This document shows, piece after piece, positions 18,200 through 27,750 of a DNA stretch of 51,763 nucleotides. Within the stretch, counting starts at the first letter, position 1; each line of letters opens with the position of its first letter. A program made the translations under genes and the position numbers. Under the pieces are notes generated by a model. It saw nothing but the letters and a program-made list of their open reading frames with translations. It was not told the DNA's origin and ran no database searches. The DNA lies in contig CATMRP010000015.1 in the NCBI GenBank assembly GCA_950073835.1, positions 1 to 51,763 on the forward strand. Direction: 5' to 3'. Source of the stretch: an uncultured Alteromonadaceae bacterium (GTDB lineage Bacteria; Pseudomonadota; Gammaproteobacteria; Enterobacterales; Alteromonadaceae).

Positions 18200-18217
18200 T
18201 TCAAATTAGGGTAAATA

Positions 18218-19189
18218 ATGGTCATCGATAAGGGTGTAATTCGGTATCTTTTTCGCTTTTTCCAGTTTTACAGGAAAAACAAACACAAGAAAATCATACT
18301 GTTAAAATCCGCACATCCCTACAACGCCTCAATGTACAGCTGGGGAGATTATCACTTTGCCTGTGATCTGGGCGTTGGATTAGCGTCTACCGGTGACTTT
18401 GCGACTTTCGTTGTGCCATTTGAGTACTGGAATATTGACTGCGTTAATAACAGAGCAGACCTATCTCTGGTTATCAGTGGGGTGAGGAAAGCCACAATTC
18501 ATCCGGCAAATCCACACTATCTCTACGTAATCTCCCACCCTGAGATTCTCAGTGAAGACTATGTAAAACAGTTCCAGCATGTATTTTGCGCGAGTGAGCA
18601 CCTTACTGACTTACTCTCAGAGCAGGCTCACAGTGTTTCTTATTTGCCGCAATTTACCAATGAAGAAAGGTTCTATCCCTGTGTCGAGGCCAACAGCGAT
18701 TTCAGCAATCAGGTCATTTTTATTGGCAACACGCGCAATACTTATCGCGACGTAGTAAAAATTTGTGTTGAGGCCAGGATACCTGTAGTGGTCTACGGCA
18801 AGGGGTGGGAGCAGTATATCCCTGCAACATTGATCAAGGGCGACTATGTGGATAATAATCAGCTTCGGTACTTTTATTCAAATGCTGCCATTGTGCTGAA
18901 TGACCATTGGCCTGAAATGAGAGAGCAGGGATTTATCTCAAATCGGGTTTTTGATGTTTGTGCCTGCAATGGCTTTATTATCAGCGACCACATTTCTGCA
19001 CTGGAAAAAATCTATTCGGGCGCTGTAACAACCTATACCAGTGAGGAAGATTTAGTTCAAAAAATCAATTATTTCCTAAACCATCCTCAAGAGCGTAAAG
19101 CCTTAGCGGCCAAAGCAAGACAGGTTACTCTTCAGTCTCACACGAACAAAGCGGTTGCCAGTGAGATTTTACGAGTTATCGGGGCGTGA
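18218..19189 (+). CDS. CgeB-like glycosyltransferase
   Basis: A 323-residue protein resembling the spore-coat CgeB/YkvP-type glycosyltransferases (Glyco_trans_1_2-like donor domain). Seen: a basic start (FYRKNKHKKIILLKS), YLYVISHPEILS, then donor-half motifs VIFIGNTRNTYRDVV, VVVYGKGWEQYIP, IVLNDHWPEMREQGFISNRVFDVCACNGFIISD, close to the diagnostic segment of this family, and a C-terminal helix region. ATG with AGGG upstream. It probably adds a sugar to the repeat unit; this is inference from fold and context. Confidence 0.82.
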   Translation: MVIDKGVIRYLFRFFQFYRKNKHKKIILLKSAHPYNASMYSWGDYHFACDLGVGLASTGDFATFVVPFEYWNIDCVNNRADLSLVISGVRKATIHPANPHYLYVISHPEILSEDYVKQFQHVFCASEHLTDLLSEQAHSVSYLPQFTNEERFYPCVEANSDFSNQVIFIGNTRNTYRDVVKICVEARIPVVVYGKGWEQYIPATLIKGDYVDNNQLRYFYSNAAIVLNDHWPEMREQGFISNRVFDVCACNGFIISDHISALEKIYSGAVTTYTSEEDLVQKINYFLNHPQERKALAAKARQVTLQSHTNKAVASEILRVIGA

Positions 19190-19395
19190 CGGTTGTTCGC
19201 TGTTAATAGAATCGTAGTGGGAATGTCATCGATAAGGTTTTTTATATACCTTTGTGTAGGAAGAAATTATTGCTAGTTTGTACTGACTAGGGTTGAATAT
19301 GTGCCAAAATAAGTTATTCGTAAAATAGTTTGCTGTTGAGCTGTTACAGGAACATAACTTGAACTTGGTTTTCGAGTTAATAGTCAGGGTTTAAG
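19190..19395. other. Intergenic region upstream of the polymerase gene
   Basis: 206 bp, A/T-rich. The best promoter-like pair is TTGCTA, 17 bp, TTGAAT (about 19270-19298), which is weak. No copy of the 15444/18113 leader and no terminator hairpin after the preceding gene were found. Confidence 0.3.
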
Positions 19396-20748
19396 ATGGT
19401 AAAAATTGCGCTATATCTGGCATTGCTTGTCAGTTTTTTCATGATGTTCAATGCGCCATGGATTGCTGCACTGGTATATTCCATTGTGTCGGTAATGCAG
19501 CCCCAGTATATATGGTTCTGGGCGTTTGAAGGCTTTTCTGCATTCAAAGTTTCTGCGGGTATTACTATTCTTGCCTGGGGATGGCACGTGTTGCAGGGGA
19601 ATATCCGCTGGGAGGTTTATAAGTCATCCCAGTTTAAGGGCGTGATAGGGCTAACCATCATATTTCATTTATCTAACTTGCTCACCCCCTTTGATACCTA
19701 CTTCTCGCTGGTGAGTGGTGACCTGGTTGTGGATATATTCACAACCATTGCCATTATGTACTTTTTTGTACTTCCGCTTATAAACCAGGAAAATACAATT
19801 AAATTTTTCGGTTTCATGTTCATTTTTGTCACCGTTTATTATGCCTATTGGGCGAATGATCACTATTTTAGTGGCAATTGGTCAATGTTCGAAGGCGGGC
19901 GATTGCTGGGGCCGAGGAAAAGCCCGTACAAAGATGGTAACGTGACTTCGATTGTTTTAACCAGTGGTCTGGCATTCGTCATGTTCGGTATTCGCTACTT
20001 TAAACAAAAGTGGTTGAGATATGCTCTGGTGCTAACCCTCCCGTTCATTTGGCATGCATTAATTCTGTTTGCTTCGCGCGGGGCATTATTGAGTGCAGCA
20101 TCGGTAACTCTATTTTTTGCCCTAGTGGTTAAATCAAAGTCGTTGAACATCGTTATGGCAATTGGTTTCGTTGCGATGTTGGTCTATCAGGGGGGAATGT
20201 TGGTTCAACGTACTTCAAGTACGGTAAGTATGGCTCAGTCTAATAGCAGTGGTGACGAGCCTTTGAATCCAAGACTGGTTTCCTGGTCAGTGGGGCTGGG
20301 AATTGCCGCGAATTATCCCCTGTTGGGAGCTGGCCCACAGAGGTTCCAGTACGCTTCTCAACAGCTTTATCCGGGTGAATCGCCGCACGTGGCACACAAT
20401 ACTTTTATTAATTTTTCAGCGAATACAGGTTTGATTGCCGGGTTTATTTATTTGTCGTTTTTCTGGGCCTCGTTTAAACAGTTTAAATACGTCAGGGCTC
20501 ATGTAGTAGAAAATTCAACGTTCGATTATATCAATCTCTCATGTATGGGAGGATTAGTGGGCTACTTCGTGGGCGCGTTTTTCCTGGATTTAATTATTTT
20601 TGAACCATTCTATTTTCTATTGATTCTCATTACGGCCAATTATTATCTGGTTAAGAATGCGGTAGAAAAAAATACCGGTATTGAAGGGATCCGGGTATCG
20701 GATCTCAGCGAAGATGATGCCAGTCACACTCAGAAGGTTACGGCGTGA
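19396..20748 (+). CDS. O-antigen ligase / Wzy-like membrane protein, exosortase-associated type
   Basis: A 450-residue integral membrane protein with about eleven hydrophobic segments. It resembles the probable O-glycosylation ligases of exosortase A loci (TIGR03097) and Wzy polymerases. Supporting features are an N-terminal segment PWIAALVYSIVSVMQPQYIWFW, the loop ASRGALLSA, and a large periplasmic loop with NPRLVSWSVGLGIAANYPLLGAGPQ and HVAHNTFINF, where ligases carry functional Arg and His. It may polymerise the repeat unit or transfer glycan to exported protein; the sequence alone cannot decide. It overlaps the next gene by GTGA. Confidence 0.85.
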   Translation: MVKIALYLALLVSFFMMFNAPWIAALVYSIVSVMQPQYIWFWAFEGFSAFKVSAGITILAWGWHVLQGNIRWEVYKSSQFKGVIGLTIIFHLSNLLTPFDTYFSLVSGDLVVDIFTTIAIMYFFVLPLINQENTIKFFGFMFIFVTVYYAYWANDHYFSGNWSMFEGGRLLGPRKSPYKDGNVTSIVLTSGLAFVMFGIRYFKQKWLRYALVLTLPFIWHALILFASRGALLSAASVTLFFALVVKSKSLNIVMAIGFVAMLVYQGGMLVQRTSSTVSMAQSNSSGDEPLNPRLVSWSVGLGIAANYPLLGAGPQRFQYASQQLYPGESPHVAHNTFINFSANTGLIAGFIYLSFFWASFKQFKYVRAHVVENSTFDYINLSCMGGLVGYFVGAFFLDLIIFEPFYFLLILITANYYLVKNAVEKNTGIEGIRVSDLSEDDASHTQKVTA

Positions 20749-21608
20749 AGGAACTAAAATACAATATTGTCATGTTCGCTTATAACGAACAGGATAATAT
20801 CGAAACTTCTATAACCAGTGTGTTTAACAGCACAGATGAAAAACTGAATCGCTTTCACATTATCGCCAATGGTTGTTCTGACAATACGGTGTCGGTTGCT
20901 AACGAAGTGAAGCAAAAACTTAATTTTGACCAACTGACCATTCATGAGATTGAATTGGGCGATAAATGTAATGCCTGGAATACCTATGTGCACGAACTGG
21001 CCGATGACGTTGCAGTGCATTTTTTTGTCGATGCGGATGTGCAATTTTCTTTAAACTGTTTTCCGCAATTGGCCGAAAAGCTTCATGCCACGCCTGAGCA
21101 AACTGTCATCATTGCAGGTATGCCACTGAGTGGCCGCAATCTGGCATTTTATCGTAGCCTTGTAATAGAGCGCTCTTGTTTCTTTGGTAATCTTTACGGT
21201 ATGAAATGGTCGTTTATCAAGCGTATCAGGGAAGCGTCATTTTACCTGCCTGTAGGGTTGAACTGGATAGATTCATTCCTGACAAAAGCTGCCAACACGG
21301 ATTTGGCTTTTGGCAAGAAAAACCTGCCTGACCGAACAACATGGTTGGAAGGGGTTGGCTATGATTTTGAAAAGCTATCTGTATTTAAGCCCGGCGATAT
21401 CAAACTTTACATTAATCGTATTGCCAGATATGAACTGGGTAAAATACAGGAAATCTTTCTGGATGCACTGCCTCCGCACGAGTGGCCTCGTGAGATGAAG
21501 CCAATCAATCAAAAAATTGATGCAGACTTTAAAAATCTGACCGCTCATCTGGGGCCGATAAAAACAAATTTGGTCAGGAAACGTCTTACAAAGCTGTTGC
21601 TTAAGTAA
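20745..21608 (+). CDS. GT2 family glycosyltransferase
   Basis: A 287-residue GT-A fold enzyme: start MKELKYNIVMFAYNEQDNIETSI with the nucleotide-binding opening, HIIANGCSDNTVSVA, and the metal-binding DxD-type motif FFVDADVQFS. The C-terminal part is basic (RKRLTKLLLK) and could touch the membrane. It starts with GTG overlapping the stop of the polymerase gene (GTGA), indicating coupled translation. Substrate unknown. Confidence 0.87.
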   Translation: MKELKYNIVMFAYNEQDNIETSITSVFNSTDEKLNRFHIIANGCSDNTVSVANEVKQKLNFDQLTIHEIELGDKCNAWNTYVHELADDVAVHFFVDADVQFSLNCFPQLAEKLHATPEQTVIIAGMPLSGRNLAFYRSLVIERSCFFGNLYGMKWSFIKRIREASFYLPVGLNWIDSFLTKAANTDLAFGKKNLPDRTTWLEGVGYDFEKLSVFKPGDIKLYINRIARYELGKIQEIFLDALPPHEWPREMKPINQKIDADFKNLTAHLGPIKTNLVRKRLTKLLLK

Positions 21609-21702
21609 ATCGTTTCGTATTGGGTTAAAGATCGGGTCACCTTACCTCGTGTGCTTCCATAGGTGAACCGCTTAGCGCTTCATAGTTTTAGGATAATTTA
21701 CA

Positions 21703-23196
21703 TTGTTAACTGCTCGCTCAGGAATCATTGCCAGCTCTCTGTCAGTGCTAACGCAGGTTACGCGTCGTATGGTAGGCGTGGTAAGTTTAATCATTATGGC
21801 GAGGATCCTGTCTCCTGAAGATTATGGTTTGGTAGCCATCGCTCTGATTTTTTTAAATTTTATCGATGTTATTTCCAATACGGGCGGAAAGAGTTACCTT
21901 CTCAGTCAGGAAACCCTGACAGACGAGTTAGTTTACACCAGTTGGACATTGGGCTTTCTTCTCAAGGGAACGCTCTCTGTTTTACTGGCCATTTCCAGTT
22001 ATCCAATATCACTCTATTATGATGATCCCCGTTTAATGCCGATCATTCTGGTGTTTAGTCTGCAGTCTTTTATCGGGCTGCTCGGCAGTCCTGGTATGAT
22101 ATACAAATATAAGAATCAGGAGCTGGGTGCGATTACCAAGTGGCAAATTATTTCCAGATTTGTAACAACGGGTATCACGATTAGCATTGCCATAATTTAT
22201 GAAACCTATTGGGCTCTGGTGATCGGTCAATTTCTGATAACCGTAAGTCAGGTTTCAGCCAGCTATGTCATCGCCCCAAAACTGCCAAGGCTTTCCCTGT
22301 CCAATATCCGTGAGCAATGGGATTTTTCCAAGTGGATCCTGCCCCAGTCGGTGTTAAACTTTTTCCGCAGTCAGCTCGATGTCATTTTTGTCAGCGGCTC
22401 GTTTGAAAAAGCGATGGTTGGTGGCTACAACTCCATGCGATATTACGCCAACATCCCCACAACGATGTTTATTAATCCCGCCAGTGGGCCGTTACTTACG
22501 CAGTTTTCGCAGTTTAAAAATAACCCTGCCTACTTCGCCAAACAGCTGCAGGTGGTCATGTTTTACATGTCGCTTATATCTACGCCTATTATCTACCTTA
22601 TGTACAACCACGCGGAGTATGTGGTTGAACTAATTTTAGGCAGTAAATGGCTGCCCTATGCCGGTTTGCTAGCCATATTTTCGTTCTTTACAATCGTAAT
22701 GACGCTAAACAATACGTTGAGTCAGATTGTCATGCTTAAAGGCAAGACCAGCCTGTTATTTGCTTACTCCGTATACTCCCTGATCGCTCAGGCCGTTTTG
22801 TTTTTAACCTTCGATTTTGAGAGTATTTTTCAGTTGGCTGAATACAAAATTTCGCTTGATGTGATTTCTGTATTGCTATTTTTTGTCATCGTGGTGTGGC
22901 TTTATGTGGGCAAGTCTGCTTTTGGCGCTCTGCTATTGCCAGTGCTGCCTGCAATAGCACTGATATTATTTAGCGGTAAAGTTGCCTTTCTGATTATTCC
23001 TGATGTTGATTCAATACTGACGTTGATAGCGCACTCGCTGATCACCTCGGTCCTGTTCGGCGGTTTGCAACTGGCCCTAATCTTTAGCCTGAAAGACCGG
23101 GTTCATTGTTATGGTTATACTGTAAAATTAATGACGCCTTTGCTAAAGGTCATCAGGACAAAGTTAGACAGAAACCGCAACGCCGAGAGTAAATAA
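21703..23196 (+). CDS. Wzx-type oligosaccharide flippase
   Basis: A 497-residue membrane protein of the MOP superfamily (polysaccharide synthesis / WzxC-like branch) with roughly fourteen hydrophobic segments. The N-terminus has the typical VTRRMVGVVSLIIMARILSPEDYGLVAIAL. It flips the undecaprenyl-linked repeat unit to the periplasm. It starts with TTG at 21703, preceded by AGGA with a 9-bp gap; no better start keeps the N-terminal family motif. The next gene follows after 4 bp. Confidence 0.92.
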   Translation: MLTARSGIIASSLSVLTQVTRRMVGVVSLIIMARILSPEDYGLVAIALIFLNFIDVISNTGGKSYLLSQETLTDELVYTSWTLGFLLKGTLSVLLAISSYPISLYYDDPRLMPIILVFSLQSFIGLLGSPGMIYKYKNQELGAITKWQIISRFVTTGITISIAIIYETYWALVIGQFLITVSQVSASYVIAPKLPRLSLSNIREQWDFSKWILPQSVLNFFRSQLDVIFVSGSFEKAMVGGYNSMRYYANIPTTMFINPASGPLLTQFSQFKNNPAYFAKQLQVVMFYMSLISTPIIYLMYNHAEYVVELILGSKWLPYAGLLAIFSFFTIVMTLNNTLSQIVMLKGKTSLLFAYSVYSLIAQAVLFLTFDFESIFQLAEYKISLDVISVLLFFVIVVWLYVGKSAFGALLLPVLPAIALILFSGKVAFLIIPDVDSILTLIAHSLITSVLFGGLQLALIFSLKDRVHCYGYTVKLMTPLLKVIRTKLDRNRNAESK

Positions 23197-23200
23197 AAGA

Positions 23201-24022
23201 ATGAATCGATTACTTTCACGACTGGTCATCATAGCGCTTTTTATATCAGGCGTAGCCTTGTTAGTGTTAAACCTTTACGGTTTAACACAGGACTTAAGGC
23301 CTGATGGACTGAGCCCGGAAGTCCTTAGATTTGGCGAACAGGATCTAAGCCTCACACCGCCTGAGTTAGAACAGGCCATATTTCGTTTGCCCGGAGAAAC
23401 AGACAAACAGTATGCTAAACGCCTTACCCTAGACTTGGCTGGCGGTATTGCCCATGTAGAGTGGGAAGCGTTCGATCCCGACCTGTTCCATCAGCGCGTG
23501 CCGGTTTGGGAGAACTATATCCTCCATCTCATGGGCATAGTGACAAATATTCCCGAATATCAGCGTTACCATTATGCAAACCCTTATCGCAGCATTGAGC
23601 GTGGTATTGGTATTTGCGGTGACGCTTCCATGACTCTGTCAGGTTTGCTTGATGAGCAGGGCATTGCCAACAAGATTATCACTGTACCTGGCCATGTGAT
23701 GGTAGAAGCGTATTTTGATGGCAAGCCTCTGCTTTTGGATGCTGACTTTGGTGTAGTGCTGGAGCAGGGCATTATGTTTTATGAGCAGAACCCACAGGCC
23801 CTGATTAGCGCTTACCAGCAGCAATTAGGGCGGGTAAATGATGGTGAGCTTATGATTGCCGGTAATCTGATTAAAGACGGGTTTAAATACTGGAACGGCA
23901 CTTCACATTTTATTACCAAGAAATATTACTTTGAGAAAATCGCTTACGTGGTTAAATGGGCTCTGCCTGTTATTTTGCTGTGCATTGCAATGATAATGTG
24001 GCGTAAAACCGGACGGCAGTAA
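23201..24022 (+). CDS. Membrane-anchored transglutaminase-like cysteine protein
   Basis: A 273-residue protein with membrane helices at about 8-28 and 246-265 and a periplasmic transglutaminase-like core between them. Candidate triad: Cys139 in GIGICGDASMTLSGLL, His165 in VPGHVMVEAYFDG, Asp180 in LLLDADFG. Proteins of this fold are proteases, peptidases or acyl transferases. Its substrate is unknown. It sits at the end of the flippase transcription unit, so a job in modifying exported protein or amino-acid-bearing polymer is plausible. Confidence 0.8.
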   Translation: MNRLLSRLVIIALFISGVALLVLNLYGLTQDLRPDGLSPEVLRFGEQDLSLTPPELEQAIFRLPGETDKQYAKRLTLDLAGGIAHVEWEAFDPDLFHQRVPVWENYILHLMGIVTNIPEYQRYHYANPYRSIERGIGICGDASMTLSGLLDEQGIANKIITVPGHVMVEAYFDGKPLLLDADFGVVLEQGIMFYEQNPQALISAYQQQLGRVNDGELMIAGNLIKDGFKYWNGTSHFITKKYYFEKIAYVVKWALPVILLCIAMIMWRKTGRQ

Positions 24023-24030
24023 TCCGGTTT
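24006..24030. terminator. Hairpin between convergent genes
   Basis: AAACCGGA, 9-base loop containing the stop codon of the 23201 gene, TCCGGTTT: a perfect 8-bp stem. T-runs are short (TTT), so termination may be weak. Confidence 0.5.
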
Positions 24031-24040
24031 AAGGCACCGT

Positions 24041-26605
24041 CTATTGCCAGTGGATCATCACCGGGTTGGTAAAGAACTGATAGTGATGTTGCTCTGGCTG
24101 TATACTGCGTCCAAACCAACGCACCGCCGTGATGTTGGTATTGGCAGGCAAGCGTACCTCAAAGCTGTGTTCCCGACGCTGTGAATCAGGGAAAAATACT
24201 TCTGTTTGTACCTCTTTCTCGGTCACAATCACTACCGTCACTTCATCCAGAGACGTCTTAAAACCCTGCCAGTCTTTCTCGTTCAGCGTTACAGTGAGCT
24301 TCGCAGTAAGTGGTAATCGTGGACTATTAATGACATTCCCCGCCAGAGCGAGTGTCTGTCCCTGGCCATTCTCTACCTGTGCGCTCACTGTGGCGACAAA
24401 TTTACCATGCTGTGCCCAGTAATTACCGGTGGCGAATCCGTTGAGTAAATCGTTGGTGCGGCGACTGCTGGCGTATATATGCGTGGTAGAGAACTCACAA
24501 GGCCAGTAGTCCATCTTGGTATTATGGAAATCCGATGGGGCGCGGGCGGCAAAGGTTTGCAAACCTCCCTGCAGCAGGCTGTCCCAGTCATTGCCAGGAA
24601 TTGCTACGGCAGGATCCCAGCCGTGGCGGGTTTTAAAACGATTATTATAGGAGCCGTTGTCGTCACCGCGTTTTTTCTGATGGCCCGGCGCACCTGAAAA
24701 GCCGATGACATAAGGCGTTTGTGAGCGCCATTTCTGCATATCGTGGGCATTCTCGCCAGACTCTACATCTTTGCGGCTGGGATGGTTGTACATCACCACA
24801 GGCGGCGTATCGCTGTCTTTAAACTGGTTATTCAACCATGCCAGTGCCTGGCTCTCATTAATCGTGGTTGATTTGGTTTTACCATAATGATCATACTGAT
24901 CTCTGAACAGGCTGATAAGCCGGTCATGGTTTACCGATTCAGGAAACAGCAATGTCATATGCTCACGACCAGCAAACGGGGGAATATTCCACTCCAGGCC
25001 AGCAATCAGGGTTAAATCATTGAACTGCGATGAAGCATTGGTGAAATCCTGCCAATACTCTGCAGAAAATACGCCTTTCAGATTATGGTCGCCGTGGTCG
25101 GTAATGGCCACAGCGTCACAGCCAAATTTACTGGCATTTTCTGCCAACTGAGTAATGCTGAAACGGCCATCTGAATATTTTGTGTGGGTATGGGTATCCA
25201 CCTGATACCAGTTACCACTCTGTGTAATTTGACCGGCATTGACTGGTTTGTCATAGATTGCAGTAGTGGCAGGTTGACGTGGAGGTGGCGCCTCGTTGGA
25301 GTAAAGAGGTAAAGCCTGAATACGCTCATCAATGCGGGCTTCCATTTCCTGATATCTTGGGTCTGACTCACTGCCGAACACACTGGCAAAGGTTTCTTCA
25401 CTCAGTCCTTCGGGCAGGTCATGGAGTAACGGGATAAACTGATTTTCACTGTCGATACCGGCTAAAACTGCCTGCACGCGGCGAGCATTGGAATCACTGG
25501 AGATGGCAAAATCGGCCAGTTCAACCCCGGCCTTGTCGGCAGTAAGATCCCGGAAACTGTAACCTGAGCCACCTTTGGCAGAGTCCATTACCTCCTTGAG
25601 CTTACCGATGTTAATACTCATTTGCTTTTCACTGGCCAGCCGTAATGCTACCGAGTAAAAAAAGTGCAGGCGCAGGTCCATCCTGCCGCGCAGGACATAC
25701 TTTTTCGGTTGCATTAAAGTGTAATCTACCGGCATGGCAACAATCCGCGCAAAATCCGGTGCGCCAAAGGACATCGCCAGTGCCCATAAAGCGGCAAAGT
25801 TTTCGTCGCGGGGATCTTCAGATACGGAGCGGGTTTTTGCCAGTAAGAAGGTTTTTCCGACCATTTCAGCAGTTGTCGCAGTGCGCTCTGAGTGGGATTG
25901 AATATAATCCAGGTAGGTTTGAATGGTTTCGGTTTCCACGCCGTTAATCTGCCGTAAATCCTGTACCACCTTAAATGTATCAGTGAGCCGTTGCTCGACG
26001 GCTGCTTTCAGGTTGCCGGGCTTTTTGAAACGTACCACGACCTGGTTATTTTCCAGCCGGGTATTGGATAAAATGTTGTTCAGGGTGGTTAGGGCTTCTT
26101 CACCGAAAAGCAGTCGGGCGAGGCCTTTCGCAAAGTACTCGATAAGTTTGCCTGGGATTGGCAGACTACCCAGCTTACATTGAGAAAATGTCATAGTGCC
26201 ATTGAAATCAGGCATTAGCCAGCAACTGAAGTTAACATACACCACACCAGGGATTGTGGTCAGCGAAGAGGCGATGAGAATGCCATAGCTGCTGCTATTT
26301 AAGCGCAGTTGTACCGCCGGTACGGTATAACTGACCGCATTGGATATGGCTTGTAGGTGTTCGGCGGTTACCGAGATACTGACATCTTCCCGGGATGACA
26401 TTAAGGGCTTTAAAATCTTGGCGGCACCTGAGCGTGCCTGTGCAGCCTGGCTTGGTGTCAGATCGCTGGTAGGGATAACCAAGGGTGAAAAGGAAAAGAT
26501 CAACGCCAGCAGAATAACCATCACGCTGTATTTGATGATTCGCCCTTTACGCCAAAAGCGCTTCCTGCTGGACTTTTCTGCCGGGATGGGAGATTGATTT
26601 GGCAT
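24041..26605 (-). CDS. Membrane-anchored PHP-domain protein with novel N-terminal domain
   Basis: An 854-residue protein. One transmembrane helix (IIKYSVMVILLALIFSF, about 24-42) is followed by a 400-residue domain I do not recognise, then a Pro-rich linker (EAPPPRQPATT) and a PHP (polymerase and histidinol phosphatase) metal-dependent phosphoesterase domain from about residue 468. The PHP metal motifs are VDTHTHTKYSDG, AVAITDHGDHNLKG, IAGLEWN and YNHPSRKDV. A beta-rich C-terminal part follows. The orientation would put the PHP domain in the periplasm, which is unusual. It lies at the end of the long minus-strand array. It may hydrolyse a phosphodiester in the polymer or its carrier; this is only inference. 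Confidence 0.8.
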   Translation of the reverse strand: MPNQSPIPAEKSSRKRFWRKGRIIKYSVMVILLALIFSFSPLVIPTSDLTPSQAAQARSGAAKILKPLMSSREDVSISVTAEHLQAISNAVSYTVPAVQLRLNSSSYGILIASSLTTIPGVVYVNFSCWLMPDFNGTMTFSQCKLGSLPIPGKLIEYFAKGLARLLFGEEALTTLNNILSNTRLENNQVVVRFKKPGNLKAAVEQRLTDTFKVVQDLRQINGVETETIQTYLDYIQSHSERTATTAEMVGKTFLLAKTRSVSEDPRDENFAALWALAMSFGAPDFARIVAMPVDYTLMQPKKYVLRGRMDLRLHFFYSVALRLASEKQMSINIGKLKEVMDSAKGGSGYSFRDLTADKAGVELADFAISSDSNARRVQAVLAGIDSENQFIPLLHDLPEGLSEETFASVFGSESDPRYQEMEARIDERIQALPLYSNEAPPPRQPATTAIYDKPVNAGQITQSGNWYQVDTHTHTKYSDGRFSITQLAENASKFGCDAVAITDHGDHNLKGVFSAEYWQDFTNASSQFNDLTLIAGLEWNIPPFAGREHMTLLFPESVNHDRLISLFRDQYDHYGKTKSTTINESQALAWLNNQFKDSDTPPVVMYNHPSRKDVESGENAHDMQKWRSQTPYVIGFSGAPGHQKKRGDDNGSYNNRFKTRHGWDPAVAIPGNDWDSLLQGGLQTFAARAPSDFHNTKMDYWPCEFSTTHIYASSRRTNDLLNGFATGNYWAQHGKFVATVSAQVENGQGQTLALAGNVINSPRLPLTAKLTVTLNEKDWQGFKTSLDEVTVVIVTEKEVQTEVFFPDSQRREHSFEVRLPANTNITAVRWFGRSIQPEQHHYQFFTNPVMIHWQ

Positions 26606-26631
26606 AATAATAACCGCTTACTGTTCGTCGT

Positions 26632-27750
26632 TTACGAGGCTAGTCGTTGGTAGATGCCGTTAAACGCATCACACATAGAGGTTACGCTAAAGCGTTTCGC
26701 AAAGCGGCTTTTTGCCGTGTTGGCAAATTTATCATACAACGCTTTATCGCGGGCTATTTGTTGAATAGCGAGCGCAAAGGCCGTCTGGTTGTCGTTGTCC
26801 ACCACCAGACCATTTTCATTATGGCCAATCACTTCTTTATTACCACCTGCGTCAGTAACCACGCAGGGTTTGCCAATAGACATGGCTTCCAGCAGCGTCA
26901 TGGAAGTGCCCTCGCTGAAAGAAGAGAGCAGAAAGATATCCATGAGAGAGAGGTATTGCGATGGCTGTGGTTGGTAGCCGGTTAATCTGACTGCATCGAC
27001 AATACCCAACTCAGTGATCCGTTGCTCAATAGCAGAACGCATCTCGCCATCACCCACTATTACCAGCACGGCATCTAATCCGGCATCCAGACAGTCCTTA
27101 AAGGCGCTTAACATCATCAGGTGATTCTTAATGGGGTCAAAACGGGCGATGGTGCCCAGCACAAGAGTGTCTGGTTGAATTTTTAACTGTTCGCGCAAAG
27201 CGTCCAGAGATGCCTGTTCAGCCGGTAACAACGCCTGTATGCCATTGTAGATTACCGATATTTTTTTCGCGCTGAGGTTTTCGTGGGTGACCAACGCTTG
27301 CCGTGTAGCGGCGGAAATGGCCGTCATGCTGTCTGTCAGACTCTGTAGCACAGGGTTGACTAACTTACGCTTCCAGGTGCCAAAATCAGGATAGAAACGG
27401 CCGTGTTCAGTAAAGATAACCTTAGTTTTCAGACCTGCTGCAGCAATTACCCCATAGACCCAGGGAGTATACTGATGGCAGTGTATAATATCGATTTTGT
27501 ACTCGCGGATATGGGCCCGAATGGCTTTAATCAGCGCTTTGTCAAAACCAGGCTGGCGAGGGTGAGTGGTAATTTGGATGCCGCCTTGCTTAAGCATTTC
27601 CCCCCATGGACCTAAGGGACTCTCGATACAGAATATCGACATTTCAACCGAGGTGGATGCGAATCCTTCTATCAGGTTTTTAATGACCATCTCGGTACCG
27701 CCAATACGCATATCATAAGTGATATGCATTACCCTGGTATTTCCGCTCAC
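26632..27750 (-). CDS. GT4 family glycosyltransferase
   Basis: A 372-residue GT-B enzyme. MHITYDMRIGGTEMVIKNLIEG is the GT4 glycine-loop opening and resembles the exosortase-associated sugar transferases. IIHCHQYTPWVYG and FTEHGRFYPDFG are in the acceptor half; LGTIARFDPIKNHLMMLSAF and SEGTSMTLLEAMSIGKPCVVTDAGGNKE are in the donor half. It starts with GTG, overlapping the upstream stop by four bases (GTGA). Sugar unknown. Confidence 0.92.
   Translation of the reverse strand: MSGNTRVMHITYDMRIGGTEMVIKNLIEGFASTSVEMSIFCIESPLGPWGEMLKQGGIQITTHPRQPGFDKALIKAIRAHIREYKIDIIHCHQYTPWVYGVIAAAGLKTKVIFTEHGRFYPDFGTWKRKLVNPVLQSLTDSMTAISAATRQALVTHENLSAKKISVIYNGIQALLPAEQASLDALREQLKIQPDTLVLGTIARFDPIKNHLMMLSAFKDCLDAGLDAVLVIVGDGEMRSAIEQRITELGIVDAVRLTGYQPQPSQYLSLMDIFLLSSFSEGTSMTLLEAMSIGKPCVVTDAGGNKEVIGHNENGLVVDNDNQTAFALAIQQIARDKALYDKFANTAKSRFAKRFSVTSMCDAFNGIYQRLAS

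Larger units (their letters stand above)
17920..18217. other. Divergent intergenic region carrying leader copy B
   Basis: 298 bp between divergent glycosyltransferase genes. It holds TGTTG-CAGA-CAACA, a small inverted repeat near 17970, then a candidate promoter (TTGTTT at 18092-18097, 16-bp spacer, TATTAT at 18114-18119) and the conserved leader 18113-18199. No convincing small ORF. Confidence 0.5.

Noticed and set aside
21634..21669. Imperfect hairpin GGTCACCT/AGGTGAACC between the GT2 and flippase genes
   Set aside because: Needs a bulge, lacks a T-run and has an 18-base loop; probably chance.
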